Positions 13,306 through 27,872 are shown, numbered from the stretch's first letter. The stretch: 64,000 bases of DNA from Thunnus maccoyii (GCF_910596095.1 NC_056546.1:8059425-8123424), one strand, 5' to 3'. The notes: generated by a model not told the origin, from the sequence alone. Numbers and translations: made by a program.

Positions 13306-14639
13306 CACAGCAGGGTTCCAGAGAACTCCTTTCTTAGAGCTATGAAACAAGAACAGTCCAAATAAGTAATGATATTCAATCTGTGAAGGACATGCAGCCA
13401 TTTCCACAGATGGTGATGATTCATTTGGACAACAGAACTGGAGTTGTGACTCAACAGATTTTGCTTTCCGCAAGACAAAATACAAATTAAGTAAGTACTT
13501 AATTAGACTGATTGTCCTATACATATAAAACATAAATGCATCCCTTTCAGAATAGTCAAACTAACGGAAGTGAGTTTAGTTACAGTACATGTGTTTAGTA
13601 GAGGTAATGAAGTAGTACTAGTCTTGTAAAGGTGGTAGCAGTAGCTGTAATGTAAAGTGGTGCTAGTAGCTGCATTCATTACAAAAAACAGTAGCAACAC
13701 TAGTAGTGCTACAGTACAAGTGAGTAGAAGTAACTGCAGTAATAAAAAACATTGGTAGTAGAAGTATTAGAGCTACTGGTAGTGCAACCAACCACAGTCC
13801 ATGAGGGGCTCTTTAGTTAACCATTGTAATAGTTAAAACTCTTTAAAACATGATGGTGCCTGCGGGCCTGGGGAGTCATCTCTCCCTGTGCATAGCTATG
13901 TGGTGATGTCTTCATCAGCCAGGCGTGTAGCGAGATGCTTCCGTGATCCGTTTAGTGTCGGCAGAAGTCCTGCACGTCCCCTCAGGTAAGCCTCTGTCAG
14001 ACTCCAGACAGATAAAGCAATATGAAGAATAACAAAGCGGAAGACATATCCCAGAGTTCCTCCTCGAGGCAATCGGGCAGTTTGTTTTTGCCCAAGACCT
14101 GTCAAATTCTGAAGAAGGGCTTAAAGATGGGAATAACCCCAAGAGATGAACGAATGGCAATAGACAAAAACCAGACGTTCGGTTTTACAACTTTTCTGCT
14201 GAGATGTGCACAATATGTTCTACCCCAAAGCCCTGCGTTAATCATATCAGATTGATATATTTACAAATATTAGTTGAACTGAACTATATCTAATAATCTA
14301 TCTATGCGTCAGTCTTTCTACTGCTCTGGCAAACTGCTTTTTATCTGATGGTAACTTCTGGTATGATAATGATCTTGTTTAAAGTCGGATGGTGATGACA
14401 GGGGTACTGGAGACTGGTCTGGTCTTTTTTTTTTTTGTTTGTTTGTTTTGGGGTTTTTTTTTAGACTGGCCGCTGAGTGACCATCCAGGGCGAGCAAGGT
14501 GTCAGACGGCCTCATGGGTCCTCAGGCCATCTGTTTGGGGTCGTACTTTAGCAGGGGAGATGTGTGGCCGTTTTCTGCTTAATTAGGTCCAGTAAACAGG
14601 CACTCATCAAAAAGCAGCTGCTAACGTCCCCATTAAAGA

Positions 14640-14654
14640 CACAAACACACACAG

Positions 14655-14691
<37 letters not shown>
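14640..14691. repeat. (CA)n microsatellite
   Basis: Imperfect then pure CA tract; between it and 13302 lies non-coding sequence with many GTAGTAG-like imperfect runs (about 13570-13790) and a T/G homopolymer stretch at 14427-14462. Confidence 0.95.
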
Positions 14692-14693
<2 letters not shown>

Positions 14694-17600
14694 AGGACAC
14701 GAAAACAGACGTGCCGTAGAGATAAAAATCACACAAACATCAGTAATGGCTGTGGTGATGATTAAGGTCAGTTCAGGGAGTTAACTTTCTCACCTTGACC
14801 ACTTGACCCACGCAGACTCCTGACAGCCTCCCATTGAACACGTCTTTAAAAAGGTATGTTTAGCAGTGCTGTGTGTCCTTAATGCGTGTTTACCATTGCA
14901 TTACCTTAACACATTGTGTTGCAAGCGTGTGTGTGTGTGCGTTGCATTTGTGTGTAAAGATGTCGCCACATTATCGCCTCAGAAGAATCACAGGGAGCAT
15001 TGGAGTGCAAACAATCAAACGCCTAATAGCACAATCATGGAGCCTTGCAGATCGCCTCTACGCTAAAACAAAACAAGCCAACAGGAGAAGCAGGAGCCGC
15101 ATTTCCACATCTCACACCCAGCCTCCTTGTTTGTGATTCCACACAACAAAGTTGTAAACTGGAGGGAAATATACTTAACCACACTGGACGTTTGCCAAAT
15201 TTCCATAGGGCATTAGCAACCAACTGGTGCAGGCTCATTAAAGAGCAGAGAAACCTATAACCATTAAAAGGCCATTAGGCAGCATGTAATTTTGTGGAAC
15301 TAAATGGCGGAGAGTAATCAAAAGCACATGAAGCCCAGCTGGGCGACTGGGCAAACTGTTTCGATTAGGGAGGAATCCATCATCGACAATGGCAGCTTTT
15401 TGGGGGGTCAATTTTCCTGTGCACTCAATTCTTTCCCTCTGTCACTTTCACTCTTTCTCTCTTTTTCTTTCTATAGTTTGCACGCTCTTTGTCAATAGGA
15501 TCATAATTATCAGCATCATTACAGTTACAGTTTCACCTGCAATAGACAAAATGTCTATGTATACACCTGTATTCCTAGATTTAATCACCAAATGAGCCGG
15601 AAATTCCACCCGACAAAATACACACCGTCCAACAAAGCAATCAAATCCCCTAAACTCCTAATACAGTGTGCAGAATTATTGTTCTAGTGGTAACATTTAA
15701 TATAAAACAATTACAGGTAAACCATGTTGTTAAACTTGTTAAACTTTGTGTCCAATTTACTCACGTTACCTAGCTTGCATTTTCAGTACAAGTCTTTCAA
15801 AAAAACTGTTGCACTGTGCAACATTGGCATTTTCCCTGTGCAGCTTTAGTGTTTTCAGAGACAAATTATTTATTTAATTATATTGTAATACTGTAAAAAC
15901 AAAAATGTGATACTTGTTGTGTATTTTCCACAGATTATTAGACACAATGCTTAGCGTTAACATCGCAATGAGAGCTAAAACTGGTAAAATCTCACTATCA
16001 AAAATGGAGAATTTTTACTATTTCTCAAAACTCCTAGAGTGCTCACAGTGTATCCACAATTCATAAAACAGCACATACTGTAGTATTGTGTCAGTACCCT
16101 ATTTCCTCATCAGAACATGCTACATTGACTATTCTTATGCACAAAGGTTTAATCACAAGCTTCATTTTCACCCCAGGCAAAAGCAGTTTAGAGAACACCA
16201 ACTACCCTGGGCCTTGTAAAAGTCGTGTCAAATTCTCAAACCGGCTCCCTGTAGTGGTAAATGGTGTCCAAGAGTAAGTTTATTATGTGTAAAATGTCAT
16301 TAGGCCAGTCAAGGCACATATTTCTCTGGCTGTTCTGGCTTTGGAGGCCATTGTGACAGGCCAGACTCTGATTAGTCAAATTAGGAGAGCATTTGGACTG
16401 ACACGCCTTTCAGGGGGTTAAATCAAGAGCATGCCACCTTGTTTCAATCAAACAGAATTCACACTCATACCAGAACATTGGAAACATTTATCGTCTTTAT
16501 ATTAAAGCTTGAAGGTCTTAAGTAAACTTTTGGCTAGTAAAGAGAGGGTTTATGAGAAAAGGCAGGTTTTAAGCATATCCAAAATTCTTCACAGGAGCCA
16601 GACGAAAGAAAAACTCTAAACGAAAAAGGAAGAAATGCTAAATTAACGTACAACATTTCCTTTGATAAAATACATTTTTGAATGGCAAACTGCACCTTCC
16701 ATATTAGGAATGTCCCAAGTTTTATTATCAAGTGGTAAAGTGCGCAGGAGTTTTGCCGTCCAAAGAATGATCACATCGGGATAGAGGTGCATTTATTCAT
16801 TTTCTGAAGAACTGAGAAAGTAGGGAAACATGTAGGCAATTAATCTTGTCTGCCTAGAAAGTCACCATTGACAGCAAATCAAATTTCCATGCTTCCCTGT
16901 TTCTCTAGCAGTGTGATTTTGTTTAATGAAAAACATTTTGGCCTATTAGCCATTGTTATATTGTGTTGTAAAATTGTATTTTTTTTAGGTAAAAGCAATA
17001 ATAGCACATAATATAACACTAAATTTCTAAGTGTATACAGACAACAAGAGCAAAGGAGAAAAGGCATTAGAGATTTAGCATAACAGCAAGATCATCAAGT
17101 GCAAGAAGAGCTGGAGGAAAGCAAAGGAGGATCTAATATGTCAGTGGTGGAAGGTAGGGGATAGAGGGACATAAAGGGCTTCTTCTCTCAACACCTCATT
17201 TACTACAGCTACACATCCGTCTGTTTAACCGGTTACGGCACATAGGAAACATCAGGGCTTCACACACTGCCCATTCTTCACAATGAACCTGTATGAAGGC
17301 CATGGTGGTGGAAGGGGAATCCCAGACCTGAGAAGCTGAATTTGTTCACTGGTTGGTCTGCTGATGAACAAAATGTTGTGGATATTTGATATTAAACTCA
17401 TGAGATTGAAGATAAGATTCCTGTTTCTGTTTTGTTTTAAATTATGTTATAAAATATCCTGAACTTGACTTCGTATTTTCTGTTGTCTAAGTAAAGTCAG
17501 TAAAGTATTTTAGTATTGAAAACTAGACTCCAGCTTTACTGTTCCACTGACTGTAGGTCACTCCGGAGAAAAGCATTAGCTTCCTAAACTGTAAATGCTG

Positions 17601-18265
17601 TCCCAGTACTCTTTGTACATTTTTAAGATACTCACTTTTAATATCAAAGAGTGCGCAGAACAGTTTGTAGAAATGCAAATGTAGTCCAACAGAGTTTTTA
17701 TTTCTTCATTTTGTAGAGGACAGATGTTGCAAATCCAACTCAATTTAGTTGATTTCATTTATTTTACAGAGTCATTGACATCAAGCCAAGAATTTAATGT
17801 GCAAGCCAGTTAATCTGGGAAATGAAGGAGAGAAAGTGAGTGTTTGCCTCATAAAGGTGCAGCCTGCCTTCGCAAAAGAAAGTAAAGTTGGAGAACACAA
17901 TTCATTACCGTCCACTTTATAGCCTTTCCAAAGTTACTGAAAAAGCTTTTGGTTTCAGTGCGATGCTCTTCTCAAATGTTCTTTTATGTACAGTGCGTGC
18001 TGCTAGAGTGCCTCCACTTGATTTCTATCTCGTGTTTCTCCTTCTCTGTGTCCATTATGGGTTTCCTATCAGAATAAAACAAAATATCTGAATCTATAAA
18101 AAAGGATAAAAATGATTTTTCATGCTCACCGTGGTCCAACTATTCTTACCGCTAAATCTCATAAAAATACCAGAACGTCAATCCTTTCCTGTTACAGTAG
18201 TCTGGTGTTCTCTAACTTCACTGGTAACATTATTTTTTCAAAATAGTACAGCAATAAGACTACTG
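14692..18265. other. Intergenic; no gene seen
   Basis: No frame has coding character. Around 15100-15360 and 16180-16480 the sequence is less repetitive and could hold conserved non-coding DNA, but this cannot be judged without other genomes. Confidence 0.6.
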
Positions 18266-18300
18266 TATTTTATTTTATTTTATTTTATTTTATTTTATTA
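18266..18300. repeat. (TATTT)n microsatellite
   Basis: Seven near-perfect pentanucleotide units. Confidence 0.95.
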
Positions 18301-19703
18301 ACCAGCCACCACCATTCATTTGTTGTTGTTTTTTTTACAAATAATTACAAAAATAATATTTTTTTTAACCGATACCTCACAAAACAGGTTAATCATCATC
18401 ATTTTATCATAGTTTTCTTATTGTAGTATACTGTATGTATTGGTAATGTGCTGCCGCATGTTAAGATATTTAGCCTTGCCAAGTGCAGCTTCCTTTGAGA
18501 ACCTCCTTATCATGCAAATAATAATGTACTGTATTATGTAAAAATGGCCACTTCTCATACAGTATGTCCTTAAGCAGGCTCTCATCTTTAAAGTAGTGGA
18601 GGTTTACTATGTCTGCAGGCCACAATCAGGTGATGCAACCCGCATACCTCTCTGATGAAAAGACCGTGGTTAGCCCCGCTGTGAAAGTCAACTAATTATT
18701 TCACATGTTCCACAGGTAATAAATAGTGGGGAGTCAGGTGAAAACGGCAACTCTGAGCTCATTAAGGACTCGGTGTTACAGAGATTTTGGCACTTCAGAC
18801 AGCTTCTGTACATTTGAAGTCGGGAAAGGAACGTGGTGAGTTTCATTAATTCCGAGCAAGAGAACAGACAACCTTCATAGAGGTGGATGAGTCAACAGCA
18901 AACTTGTGTGGAATTAAACATACAGACTCCTCATAAAGGCGGCCAATTAAAACTGAGGATGTTAGCTGCAGGATCAGTGCATGGGGTTGTTGGCCATGGT
19001 GTTAGCTATATGTTGCTGTGATTAACAAGAATATGAGTTGGGTTACAGAATACAGAATAGTTGTTATCCTGCTTTCTGTGTGGATTCAAAGAAATGTAAT
19101 GAGGCCCATTATAAGAAGCACAATAATAATTTTGCATTTATATAAATAAAAGGCAAATTAAATGATAATCATTGATAGATTTGTATTTCACTATTTTTTG
19201 TCACCGTCAGCCAATGTGCTGTATTCAGCACATTGCAAAGCACATTTTGTCTTCTCTCACTGTCTGAAAAAAAAACATTTTTAAAAATTATTATACTGAT
19301 GAAAAGCTTGGATCAGGGTCTAAAGTATAACTCTAAATCTCAAGCTAGCTGATGTCAGTGTCACTTTGACCCAGAACACCGCCTGCAGCACATTAACAAT
19401 GATATTAAAGTCATTATTTTGGCTTTCTTTTACCTTAAAATACATACTAAGCTGACAGCAAGAAACTCCTCTGCAGTTTATGAATGTGAGCTGTAAACTG
19501 GCCAAAAGGTCTTTGCTTCAAACCCAAACCCCCTTTCAACAGCTGAAATGATGGATCACTATTTTAGGGAGGGGGTTAATGTCTGTCTTAAAACGACTGT
19601 CATAAAACTGTTTTTAAAGTTTGTAATTTTACTGATGGAATTTCTGTCTGACTTTGTGACACTATAAGATTTCCAGATGCTGCCATATTTTAATGAAGAT
19701 TAT
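18301..19703. other. Intergenic; contains a perfect short hairpin
   Basis: No gene seen. A perfect 10-bp inverted repeat, CAATGTGCTG at 19212-19221 and CAGCACATTG at 19226-19235, surrounds a TATT loop. Confidence 0.65.
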
Positions 19704-20022
19704 ATCACAGCTGCAATGATTTGTCTTTGAATCGATGTCAATCAAAAGAAAAATTATTGGCAACTATTTTGATCATCGATTATTCTTTAAGTTATTTTCA
19801 AGCAAAAATGCCAAATATCCTCTATTTCCAGCTTCTCACGTGTAAAGATTTTCTGCTTTCCTTCAGCTCGACTGTATGATAGTAAAATGAATTTCTTTGG
19901 GTTTTGGATCATTGGCTGTGATTGGTATTTTTTTTACTTTTACCTTATATAGATGAAACAATCAAGGAAATAATCAGCAAATTAATCAATAATGAAAATA
20001 GTTGTCATTTGCAGCCGTAGAT
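19704..20022. mobile_element. GCTGCAA-ended MITE, copy 1 (diverged)
   Basis: Left end CACAGCTGCAA and right end TTGCAGCCGTAG form a degraded inverted repeat. The interior shares modules with the copies at 33776-34136 and 55544-55841: AATTATTGGCAACTATTTTG, TCTTTGGGTTTTGGA and AATCAATAATGAAAATA near the right end. It is non-coding and non-autonomous. Confidence 0.75.
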
Positions 20023-23000
20023 CAGATTAATTTAATTATACTGTATGCAATAAAAAGGTGTTAAAAAGAGTGAAAAATACAAAAAAATTAAAATATACTG
20101 TATATGTACTGTGTAGGTTATAAGAAACAGATCCGAGGAGCTTGCAGGAAAAATAACTCTAACCTTAAGACGCACTGAATTTGTGTTGCCACAATGGCAT
20201 CCCACAGAGCACTCATTTGAACTTTGTGTGTCAAAATTTTCATATTTGTTAAACAACCTTTGCCTACAACTGAAATACTTGACTGCAGAGCACAAATGGA
20301 CACTTAGACTACGTGAGGGATTTGAGATCTTAGGTCAAAAGCTTATACTGTACACACACTCATCACTTTCCTACTGTTCTAAGTGCTGCTCTGCACATTT
20401 TCAACGAGGTGACTCTGTCCGTAGGTCATATTCAAGTTGCTAGAACCACACTGGGCTTGTACACGTTTAGTATATGCATTCAGCTGAGGTAACTCAATAA
20501 CCTATAGCACAATTTGTGTTTGATTGTGTGTGCAGCTATTTTCAGACATTGATTTGGTCATGGCAGAGTTGGATTTTCTTCATTTGTGCGTATTTAGCAC
20601 TGAAGTAGAGGTCTCAAACTGAATGTGTGTAAAACGTAGCTGCACATAAAAACTGCCTGGACCAATAATCAACTTTAACTGTATTCAATCTTACTGTGTC
20701 ATCTCCTACATGAGCAGTACAAAGAAACTTGTCATCAAGCATGCCATAGTTTGGACCCATGACAGTCTCTCTGTGTATTAGGGCCACCGTGACACCTGAA
20801 TACACTGGAACTCATTCATTTAAAGCTCATTTCACTGTATCACGCCAACAGAGCCGTCACTTACCCAAACATCATAACACACTTATCTCAATATGAGCGG
20901 AAAGAACAACATATTAACTTCAACCTACTAAAAATATTACTTGCCTGTTGCTTGAAGAAAAAAACGGAAGTAAAAAAAAGCAGAGTGCCTACCAAAATAA
21001 TAATACAATATTTTATTTTAGTAAAATAAATCAGAGATTTCCACAATATCAACCCCACATTATGATGAACATCTGTCAATTTTCTGGAATTGCATTCAGT
21101 ATTCTTGGTCCACTCTCAAATATTCAGTATTCAAATGGAAAATTAAAGAGTTTTCATACTGCACTATACAGGCTCAGTGTAGGAATTTTGTGAAATGGAA
21201 CAACTCTATCTTTCTTCTCAACTCGCTCGCTTACTCCCCCCCCTCCCCCACCTCCCCACCTCCTCAACAACGTCTGACTGGTGTGTCCCTTGGCTGCGTC
21301 AGGCACTTAAGCCCCTGACTAGTCTGATTTACAGGGATGAAAAAGGGGAGTTAAGATGTTTGTCGATGAACTACAGCTACGCTAGCTTTCAGCGCTGTCC
21401 TCACTCCACTGTAATAGTATTTCACCGCCGCCCAACAAATCTACCACTGCATCTAAGCTTTGGACTTGACATATGCAGGAGTCCCAGCCAAAGACGGAAC
21501 AAAGCCAACAAAGTCCTGCTGTCCCACACAACCACAGGCAGCCGCTGCAGACACAACTAACAGCACACAGACAAAGCAAATAATTAGCATCTGACATGAC
21601 AAGGAGCTCTGATGTTAATTATATTTCAGTCATGCCAGATAGCCAAACAGTCGCATCAGAATTAATGTCATACTATGGACGCTGTTATTCACCACTTTCC
21701 TCTGTGGTGTTTCAGGCCTTAATTAAGTTTCTATCCAATTATCCTACAGTGTTTTTATTTTCCCTTTTTTTGCTGTTTTGAGGTTGGGTTTGTAATGTTT
21801 TTATCTTTACTTGTCTGTCCTAGAAGGTATCCACATTTAAAACAGTCACATGCTTTTATTAGAGAGCGCTAATTCAAATAGTATGAGTTACATTTTCAGC
21901 CGTAGAAAAACATCAGAACACTTTTTTTTTTGTGTGTGATACAGACAGATCACGCAATAGATAATGATGGATTCTTAAGTTGGTAAAAGTGATACTTGTG
22001 TTGTGTAAAATGAGGGGAAATTCAAGCAAAGGTTGTGTACACAAATGTGCTTTATAAGCACTTCACAGTCTAGAAGAAATATAGTAGCTGTGCTAGTATC
22101 CCCCTCTTGAGTCCTCCCAGCATCACCCTCTTGTCTCTTCCTCCCTCTCGCCACTGATTCATCCCATATTTCCACATGGACCTCACCCTACGATGTGTGG
22201 ATACTGAAAGGCCCCACTATGCACCAGTACTCACACTCACTACATCATATCTGGAGCTAAGAACACAGTAACCCAATATCTGGATTTTCCCCTTGGTTTG
22301 CTGGAGTTCCCACCCACCCCCAAAGTCCACCCTTGGCTTCGGCCCCATGATTCACTGAGGACAGGAAAGGCTGAGTGGAGACATGTAATCCATTACTAGA
22401 GGAGACAGAGGAGGGTGATGGGGAGGAAGAGGAGGGAAAAGGAGGTGCTGGGGTGGAAGAGGAGTGAATAGGAGGAATGGAGATGGTGGGAGTTATGTGG
22501 GTGGGGGGACTGGAGAAAGGGGATTTTGCTAGTCTCCAACAGTTCATAACAGGACTCCCACAGGCAAAATGGAGATGCTGGGGTGGGGTAGGGTGGAGCA
22601 GAATAAAATATGTCTTCATTTCTTTGAAGGAATCATTTCTCAACCCACAAAAAGTACATTACATAATGCAGCTATAATGAAATCAGTGATCTAATGTTTA
22701 ATAGGCAATGAAAGGACACTGGTATAGTGCTTACATGTCTCCTAGCAACCACATCTGGCACCATCCTGGAGGCTGAGAGTATGTGCAAATAATGAATAAA
22801 CAACACAGCTAGAAAAACAGACATAAGAAGTTATTGTGACAAAGTAACTCTCTTGTCTTTAACTGCTCGTTCTGTATCTCTTAAATCCTTGATATACTCC
22901 AAAACACACATTTGGACTTAAGACCATTGATCCCTCACTCTGTCTCTGTTTCTCACACACAAACAAATGCAAACACAATGCAAAATAATGTTGCCATGAG

Positions 23001-24016
23001 GAAACAGAGTAATGTACTGGTGTATGTAAATGTATCCTGGTTTAGTTCATGAACAAAAACAAGGGCATTAGGGACCTTTACTAAATTATCCTGCTCTCTT
23101 CAGAAGACTTGACTGTCAACACAAACCATTATACTTTCCTCCTGCGTCGTCTCCTTCCTCAAGACACACAAATTAAAGCATAATCTCAGATGTTGTCTCC
23201 TTGTGGCCTCTTTACACTGTGCGATTTTGGGCTTTTTGAGATAAAAGTTGACAGTCATGAGAGAAACATGGTGAAATCTTTGATCATCAATCCAAAACGG
23301 TGCTCCTAGATCACACCGTGAGACAGCCTGACAGTTTCAGACTGCTGCTATGACCCACGTCTACAAACAAACCAATCAGAATACGACATGAAATGACACA
23401 TAATGCACAGGTTGGCATGATGTTTTTTTGAATAAAGTTTAGTGGAAAACACACTTGTGCTCCTTAATACATCTGTTGCACAAAAACCAAAATGATGGAG
23501 GTGAAACAAAAAAGAAATTTGAGTGATTTTCATGTACATTTTTCTGTTTAAATCGTAGGGCTACGATTCACCACACATTCAGCGAACAATCTGACATGCT
23601 TCAAATTGATTTTGTGCAGTCTGACACAGATCGTGACCGAGATTTTTTACAGGCATACAGAGTGTTTTCTAATATTTCCCTCCTTTAAATCACCTGACCA
23701 AGTCACCTACTTTCTACGCTGCTCCTGATAAGCAACCAGTCCTTGTATTTCTACAGGAACGTTAGAAACTTAACTCTCTTTATGTTGCCTTTGAGATTTT
23801 TTGTATCTATTCCCACCTGCTGCCTGTATGAAATATGTTCCAAAATATGTCAGCTGTCTGCCAGTTCTGTTTATTTGCCTGATTTTTTGACCTGCTTGCT
23901 AAACCGTTAAGATCTAACACTACCAGTAAACAGTCTTTTAAGCTAGCTAACCTGTTGTTTCTGCTTCTGGAACCACAATTTGTCTATTGTAACTGTACCA
24001 AACAAAAAACTGAACC
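20023..24016. other. Intergenic; no gene seen
   Basis: Frames of 121 codons (21195-21560, plus) and 128 codons (22257-22643, minus, Pro/Ser-rich from a GGAGGA-type purine tract at 22390-22510) lack family signatures and splice support. No RNA gene recognised. Confidence 0.6.
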
Positions 24017-24183
24017 CACATTCTTTCCTTTAAGTCGATGGTGAGGTGGCAGACAGGAAACAAAGGGATGGGTATGACATGCAACGAAGATCTGCGGCTG
24101 GAACCGAGCCAAGGACGTTGTGGTTATGTAGCATGCACAGTAACCCTTCGGCTACCAGGGCACCCCCACATCCTTTCCTTTAA
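24017..24183 (-). mobile_element. tRNA-derived SINE with target-site duplication
   Basis: A 133-bp insertion (24034-24166) is flanked by a direct repeat, CACATTCTTTCCTTTAA at 24017-24033 and CACATCCTTTCCTTTAA at 24167-24183, 16 of 17 identical (19 with the adjoining CC). Read on the minus strand, the head has an A-box-like TGGTAGCCGAAGGG and a B-box-like GGCTCGGTTCCAG at tRNA-like spacing, followed by TTGCATGTCAT and a pyrimidine-rich body. This matches a common fish SINE type from memory. It is not a functional tRNA: the acceptor and anticodon arms are not intact. Confidence 0.82.
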
Positions 24184-27100
24184 ATTTCTTTATGAATTAT
24201 GATTTCAGGATGTAAAAAAAAAAAAGCTTCTTGTACTCCCCCAAAAAACCTACAGAGACTGTCCTCCTCAGAAACACCACAGTGTAACATTCACAGAAAA
24301 ATGTGACATTGAGATGGGTCGCAAAATGTTTGATTTTGACGCTGGTAGACAGGAGGTTTTTGTCCTGTGTCCTGCCAACACTCAATGTTGGTTTCCTTTA
24401 ATTATGACCACAAACATTCCCTAACCGTTACCAAGTATTTCATTTGCTTAACCTTGACCAAATCATAACCATAAAATGCACTGGCAGGCCAGCCCACTTA
24501 TTGTTTTGGTATGAGGACTTATTGAACCACATATTGGGATAAAATATGTGAGATTTCATGAACTGTTGATTTAAATCATTCAACAAGTTAAACCGTCTGA
24601 TCGGAATAAGTTGCAGTTGTGCTCAAGTGTCCTTAGATAACCACAGAGAATCTCAAACCAACACCTCTCAAGCCCCTCGCAGTCGCCCAAAAGCTTGTCT
24701 CCTTCGCTCCAGAAGCCCCCCTGCTGCTCTGTGGCGAGTTGTCTGTTTTTATTTATATCGACAGGGAAGAAAGATGGAGAAAGCTGAGATGATGAGGGGA
24801 GAAAGATACCACCCACCCAACACATACTAGGACACGGCACTCCAGAGATGCACTGCACCTGCTGTGGCCCCTGGCACGCAAGGCTCATCTCCACAAACAC
24901 CTCATATATTATAGACACACACATGCACACGCACACGCATATACACATGCATGCCAAATTTATTTAATCTCTGTCTATGTTAGTTTCTTTACTTACTCTA
25001 TTGTGTCTTTGTCTTCTTCTTGTCTGCATTGTTTGTCTATAAACTAAGCCTGTTGAAAAAAAAAGACAAATAATTACCGTATTGTTGGTAAAAGTCGTTC
25101 AATGTAAATAATGTTGTTGCCAAGTGGATGTCCTCTTCTAAGAAGGCAACAGTGATGATGATATTATCTATGCTGATATGCACTTTAATCAGGTATCACT
25201 TTCTTGTTTCCCAGCAGCAAGAGCTTTGCCTGTGCATCAAGCTACATTTTACAGTGACAACACTGGATCCAGAAGGTACACTAAAGACTCTTATTGCCAT
25301 CACTCCTGTAATGCTGACAGCTTAATCTCAAATCTCAGATTCAAGTGATGCCACATCCTATTTTAGATCCACTCCTGTCATTAAATCAGTCCTCTACTGC
25401 CCGCAATACAAATAAAAACCAAATGGACTCTGATAAGAATCTATTTCCATATGCTGGATTTGGTTACATGGGTAAAACAGAGATTCTGTCTTTTTTTTTT
25501 TTCTTTCCTTGCTACAGTATGTGGTCATTTATACATTTGTGGTATGTTCTAAGATGGTTGTTAAGGAAACTGTCTGGAAAGCTCTACTCCTGTGCAGGAT
25601 TGGGCCAATTCAGTGGTATGTTCCTATACGTTAGGATGGAGATGAGGGATTATTTATTAGTCAAATGTGGTTATTACCTCCGTCAGGCCCCCTTTTGAAA
25701 TGCCAGGCCTTTGAATCAATGATGGCGACGTAAAAGAAAAAGTGTTTTCTTAGTCAGTTCAAGCCTCAGAAAACTCAAACAATAAACAGGCCGCTTGGAA
25801 AGCTAATATTTTCTGATTCAGATATTTATTTAAAAGATAACGTTGGACGAGCTGTAGATTATTTGTCTGATCAAAAAGTGCTTTTCGCTGTTCAGTCCAC
25901 AAACCTTTCAAGTCAGACCACGTTCAAATAAATATGGAAAGCGGCCTGAAGTTTAAAATCACACACAGATGATGAGGGCTGATGTGAGTAGTCACACACA
26001 CTGTGGGAGCCCATGTGCTCGCTGCAGGAATATAAATGGAGTTTTTAATTGTTTCTGACTCAGGTCTGTGGGCTGGGTCTGGGTAAAGCCAATTAGGAGA
26101 CTGGAGGAAACAGTGAAGGATTGTCTGCGGAAAAAGGCTATGACTCTCTGGTAAGCAGGCAGACAGTGTATGCGTTTGTGTGTTATTGTGCACGTACATT
26201 TCTGTCTGTGCGCACTTTATGTGAAACTGCTGGAGCGTACTCTGTGTCTGCATCCATACGTGGGCATGTGAGTGCTTTTCTGTCTTTGTGCGAGTGTCTG
26301 CATGTGTGTGAGAGCGAATGCACTTTGAGTTTGGGAGAAGAAAATGTCATATGGCATATCTGATTACGTCTTGCAATGTTTTTTGTACAGTATTTAGCTT
26401 TTTTTTTCCCCCCCTGACACTGAAAGTATCTGGACCACTGCAAAAGTATCTGCAGATTGAAATCAGACCCAGAGCTCTGGTCAGACTTGGAACCAAAACA
26501 GAGAGAAAAGCAATGCTGAGAAACCAGCTCTTTGGTTTTATGTGACTTATGCGGTGCTTGAATTTCACCCATTGTTTTGCATAGTCAAAACAGTGTTTCA
26601 GGATGAAGAGAAAAGCGGTCAGTAAAATTTATGGTGCAGTTCACCAATGTGAAACTTCATACAATATGTGAGGTCGATTTTCCTTGTACCATGTGTGTCA
26701 CTGGGTACTGTGGAACTCTGAAACTATGTCACCAAGACAGGTTCCTGTATTTTTATTGTATTTGGCATTTTAAGTCGTTCTGAATCTGAAGTACAATAAT
26801 TGAGAAGCATACAGTAACTGGCAGAGAAAAGGAAGAGTGCCTCCATGAGCAGATCTCTTCAAGTCATGTTGTGAGTTTTAAGTTCCCACTAGTCACAACT
26901 GACTGTTCTCTGTAAAATAGATGAATGTCAGGTCAAAATAATAGATCTAAATAAAAGCTCTTGCTTTTTAATTATCAATGACAAAACCTGACATTTACCC
27001 GATGATGTTTTGAATCACAAACTCTACTGAATAAGAAGCCGCCAAACCACAAATTCAAGATAAAAATGACATCTAGCTATTTGTACAGTTTAATAGTGTG

Positions 27101-27843
27101 TTCTATTTTTAATACCACTGTCACATGATTTGAAGTCACTCTTGAAAACAGTGTGAACCACAACGCTGAAACATGTTAAAATGCTGCTCCATCACTGCTG
27201 CTTTTTTTTTTTTTTATTATTCAATTGAATTTTGAGTACCATGGTGGAGAAACTAAACAAGAAGTTGGTCCTATTTATACCTCATATTTACAATGCAGTG
27301 TTATTATAAATAATGAGGTCCCTAAGGTTTGCATGCTGACAGTGCGGCAGTTGTTACTAGCAGCCATTTAGCCATACTGAGCTCCCTGGTGGTCTTTAGA
27401 CTCACAGAAAGAGAGAAAGAGCGCTACAATTCCACATTCAATTCACCACTGCTGCTCAAAAAGCATATTATCCCGATGTGAGTGTATGTATGTCCTCACA
27501 GGTGTAGTAAAATATGTGAGTATGTAGGTATATACACTGCATTCTGTATGTGCACTATATGTGGGAGTAATGGTAATGTGCACTGTTTGTGTGTGTGTTT
27601 ATAGGTGGATGTCTGTTCGCTGTAATGCTCATGCCTGTGTACGCCTGAGGGTGTGTGTGTGAGCATGTGTGTGTTAGCAGTGCACAGATTTACACGTGTT
27701 CATGTGTATGTGTCTGTCCGTGTGTGCGTTAAGAAGCAGATGACTTGATTGGTGGCCGGATCGGGCCAGCTGGTGAGAGCTAGTGTTTCCTCTGGCATGA
27801 AAACTCTCTGCTTGGATCATCATCGAAACCAAGGAAGGGGGCA
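24184..27843. other. Intergenic; no gene seen
   Basis: Open frames up to 129 codons overlap each other on both strands and have no motif. A degenerate TG-rich stretch occupies about 27480-27730. Confidence 0.6.
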
Positions 27844-27872
27844 TGTGTGTGTGTGTGTGTGTGTTTGTGTGT
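27844..27872. repeat. (GT)n microsatellite
   Basis: Short GT tract with one TT interruption. Confidence 0.9.

Noticed and set aside
18600-18960. Candidate conserved non-coding element by low repetitiveness and balanced composition
   Set aside because: Conservation cannot be judged from one sequence; no specific motif supports it.
21195-21560. 121-codon plus-strand frame
   Set aside because: No domain or homologue recognised and an overlapping minus frame of similar quality; likely chance.
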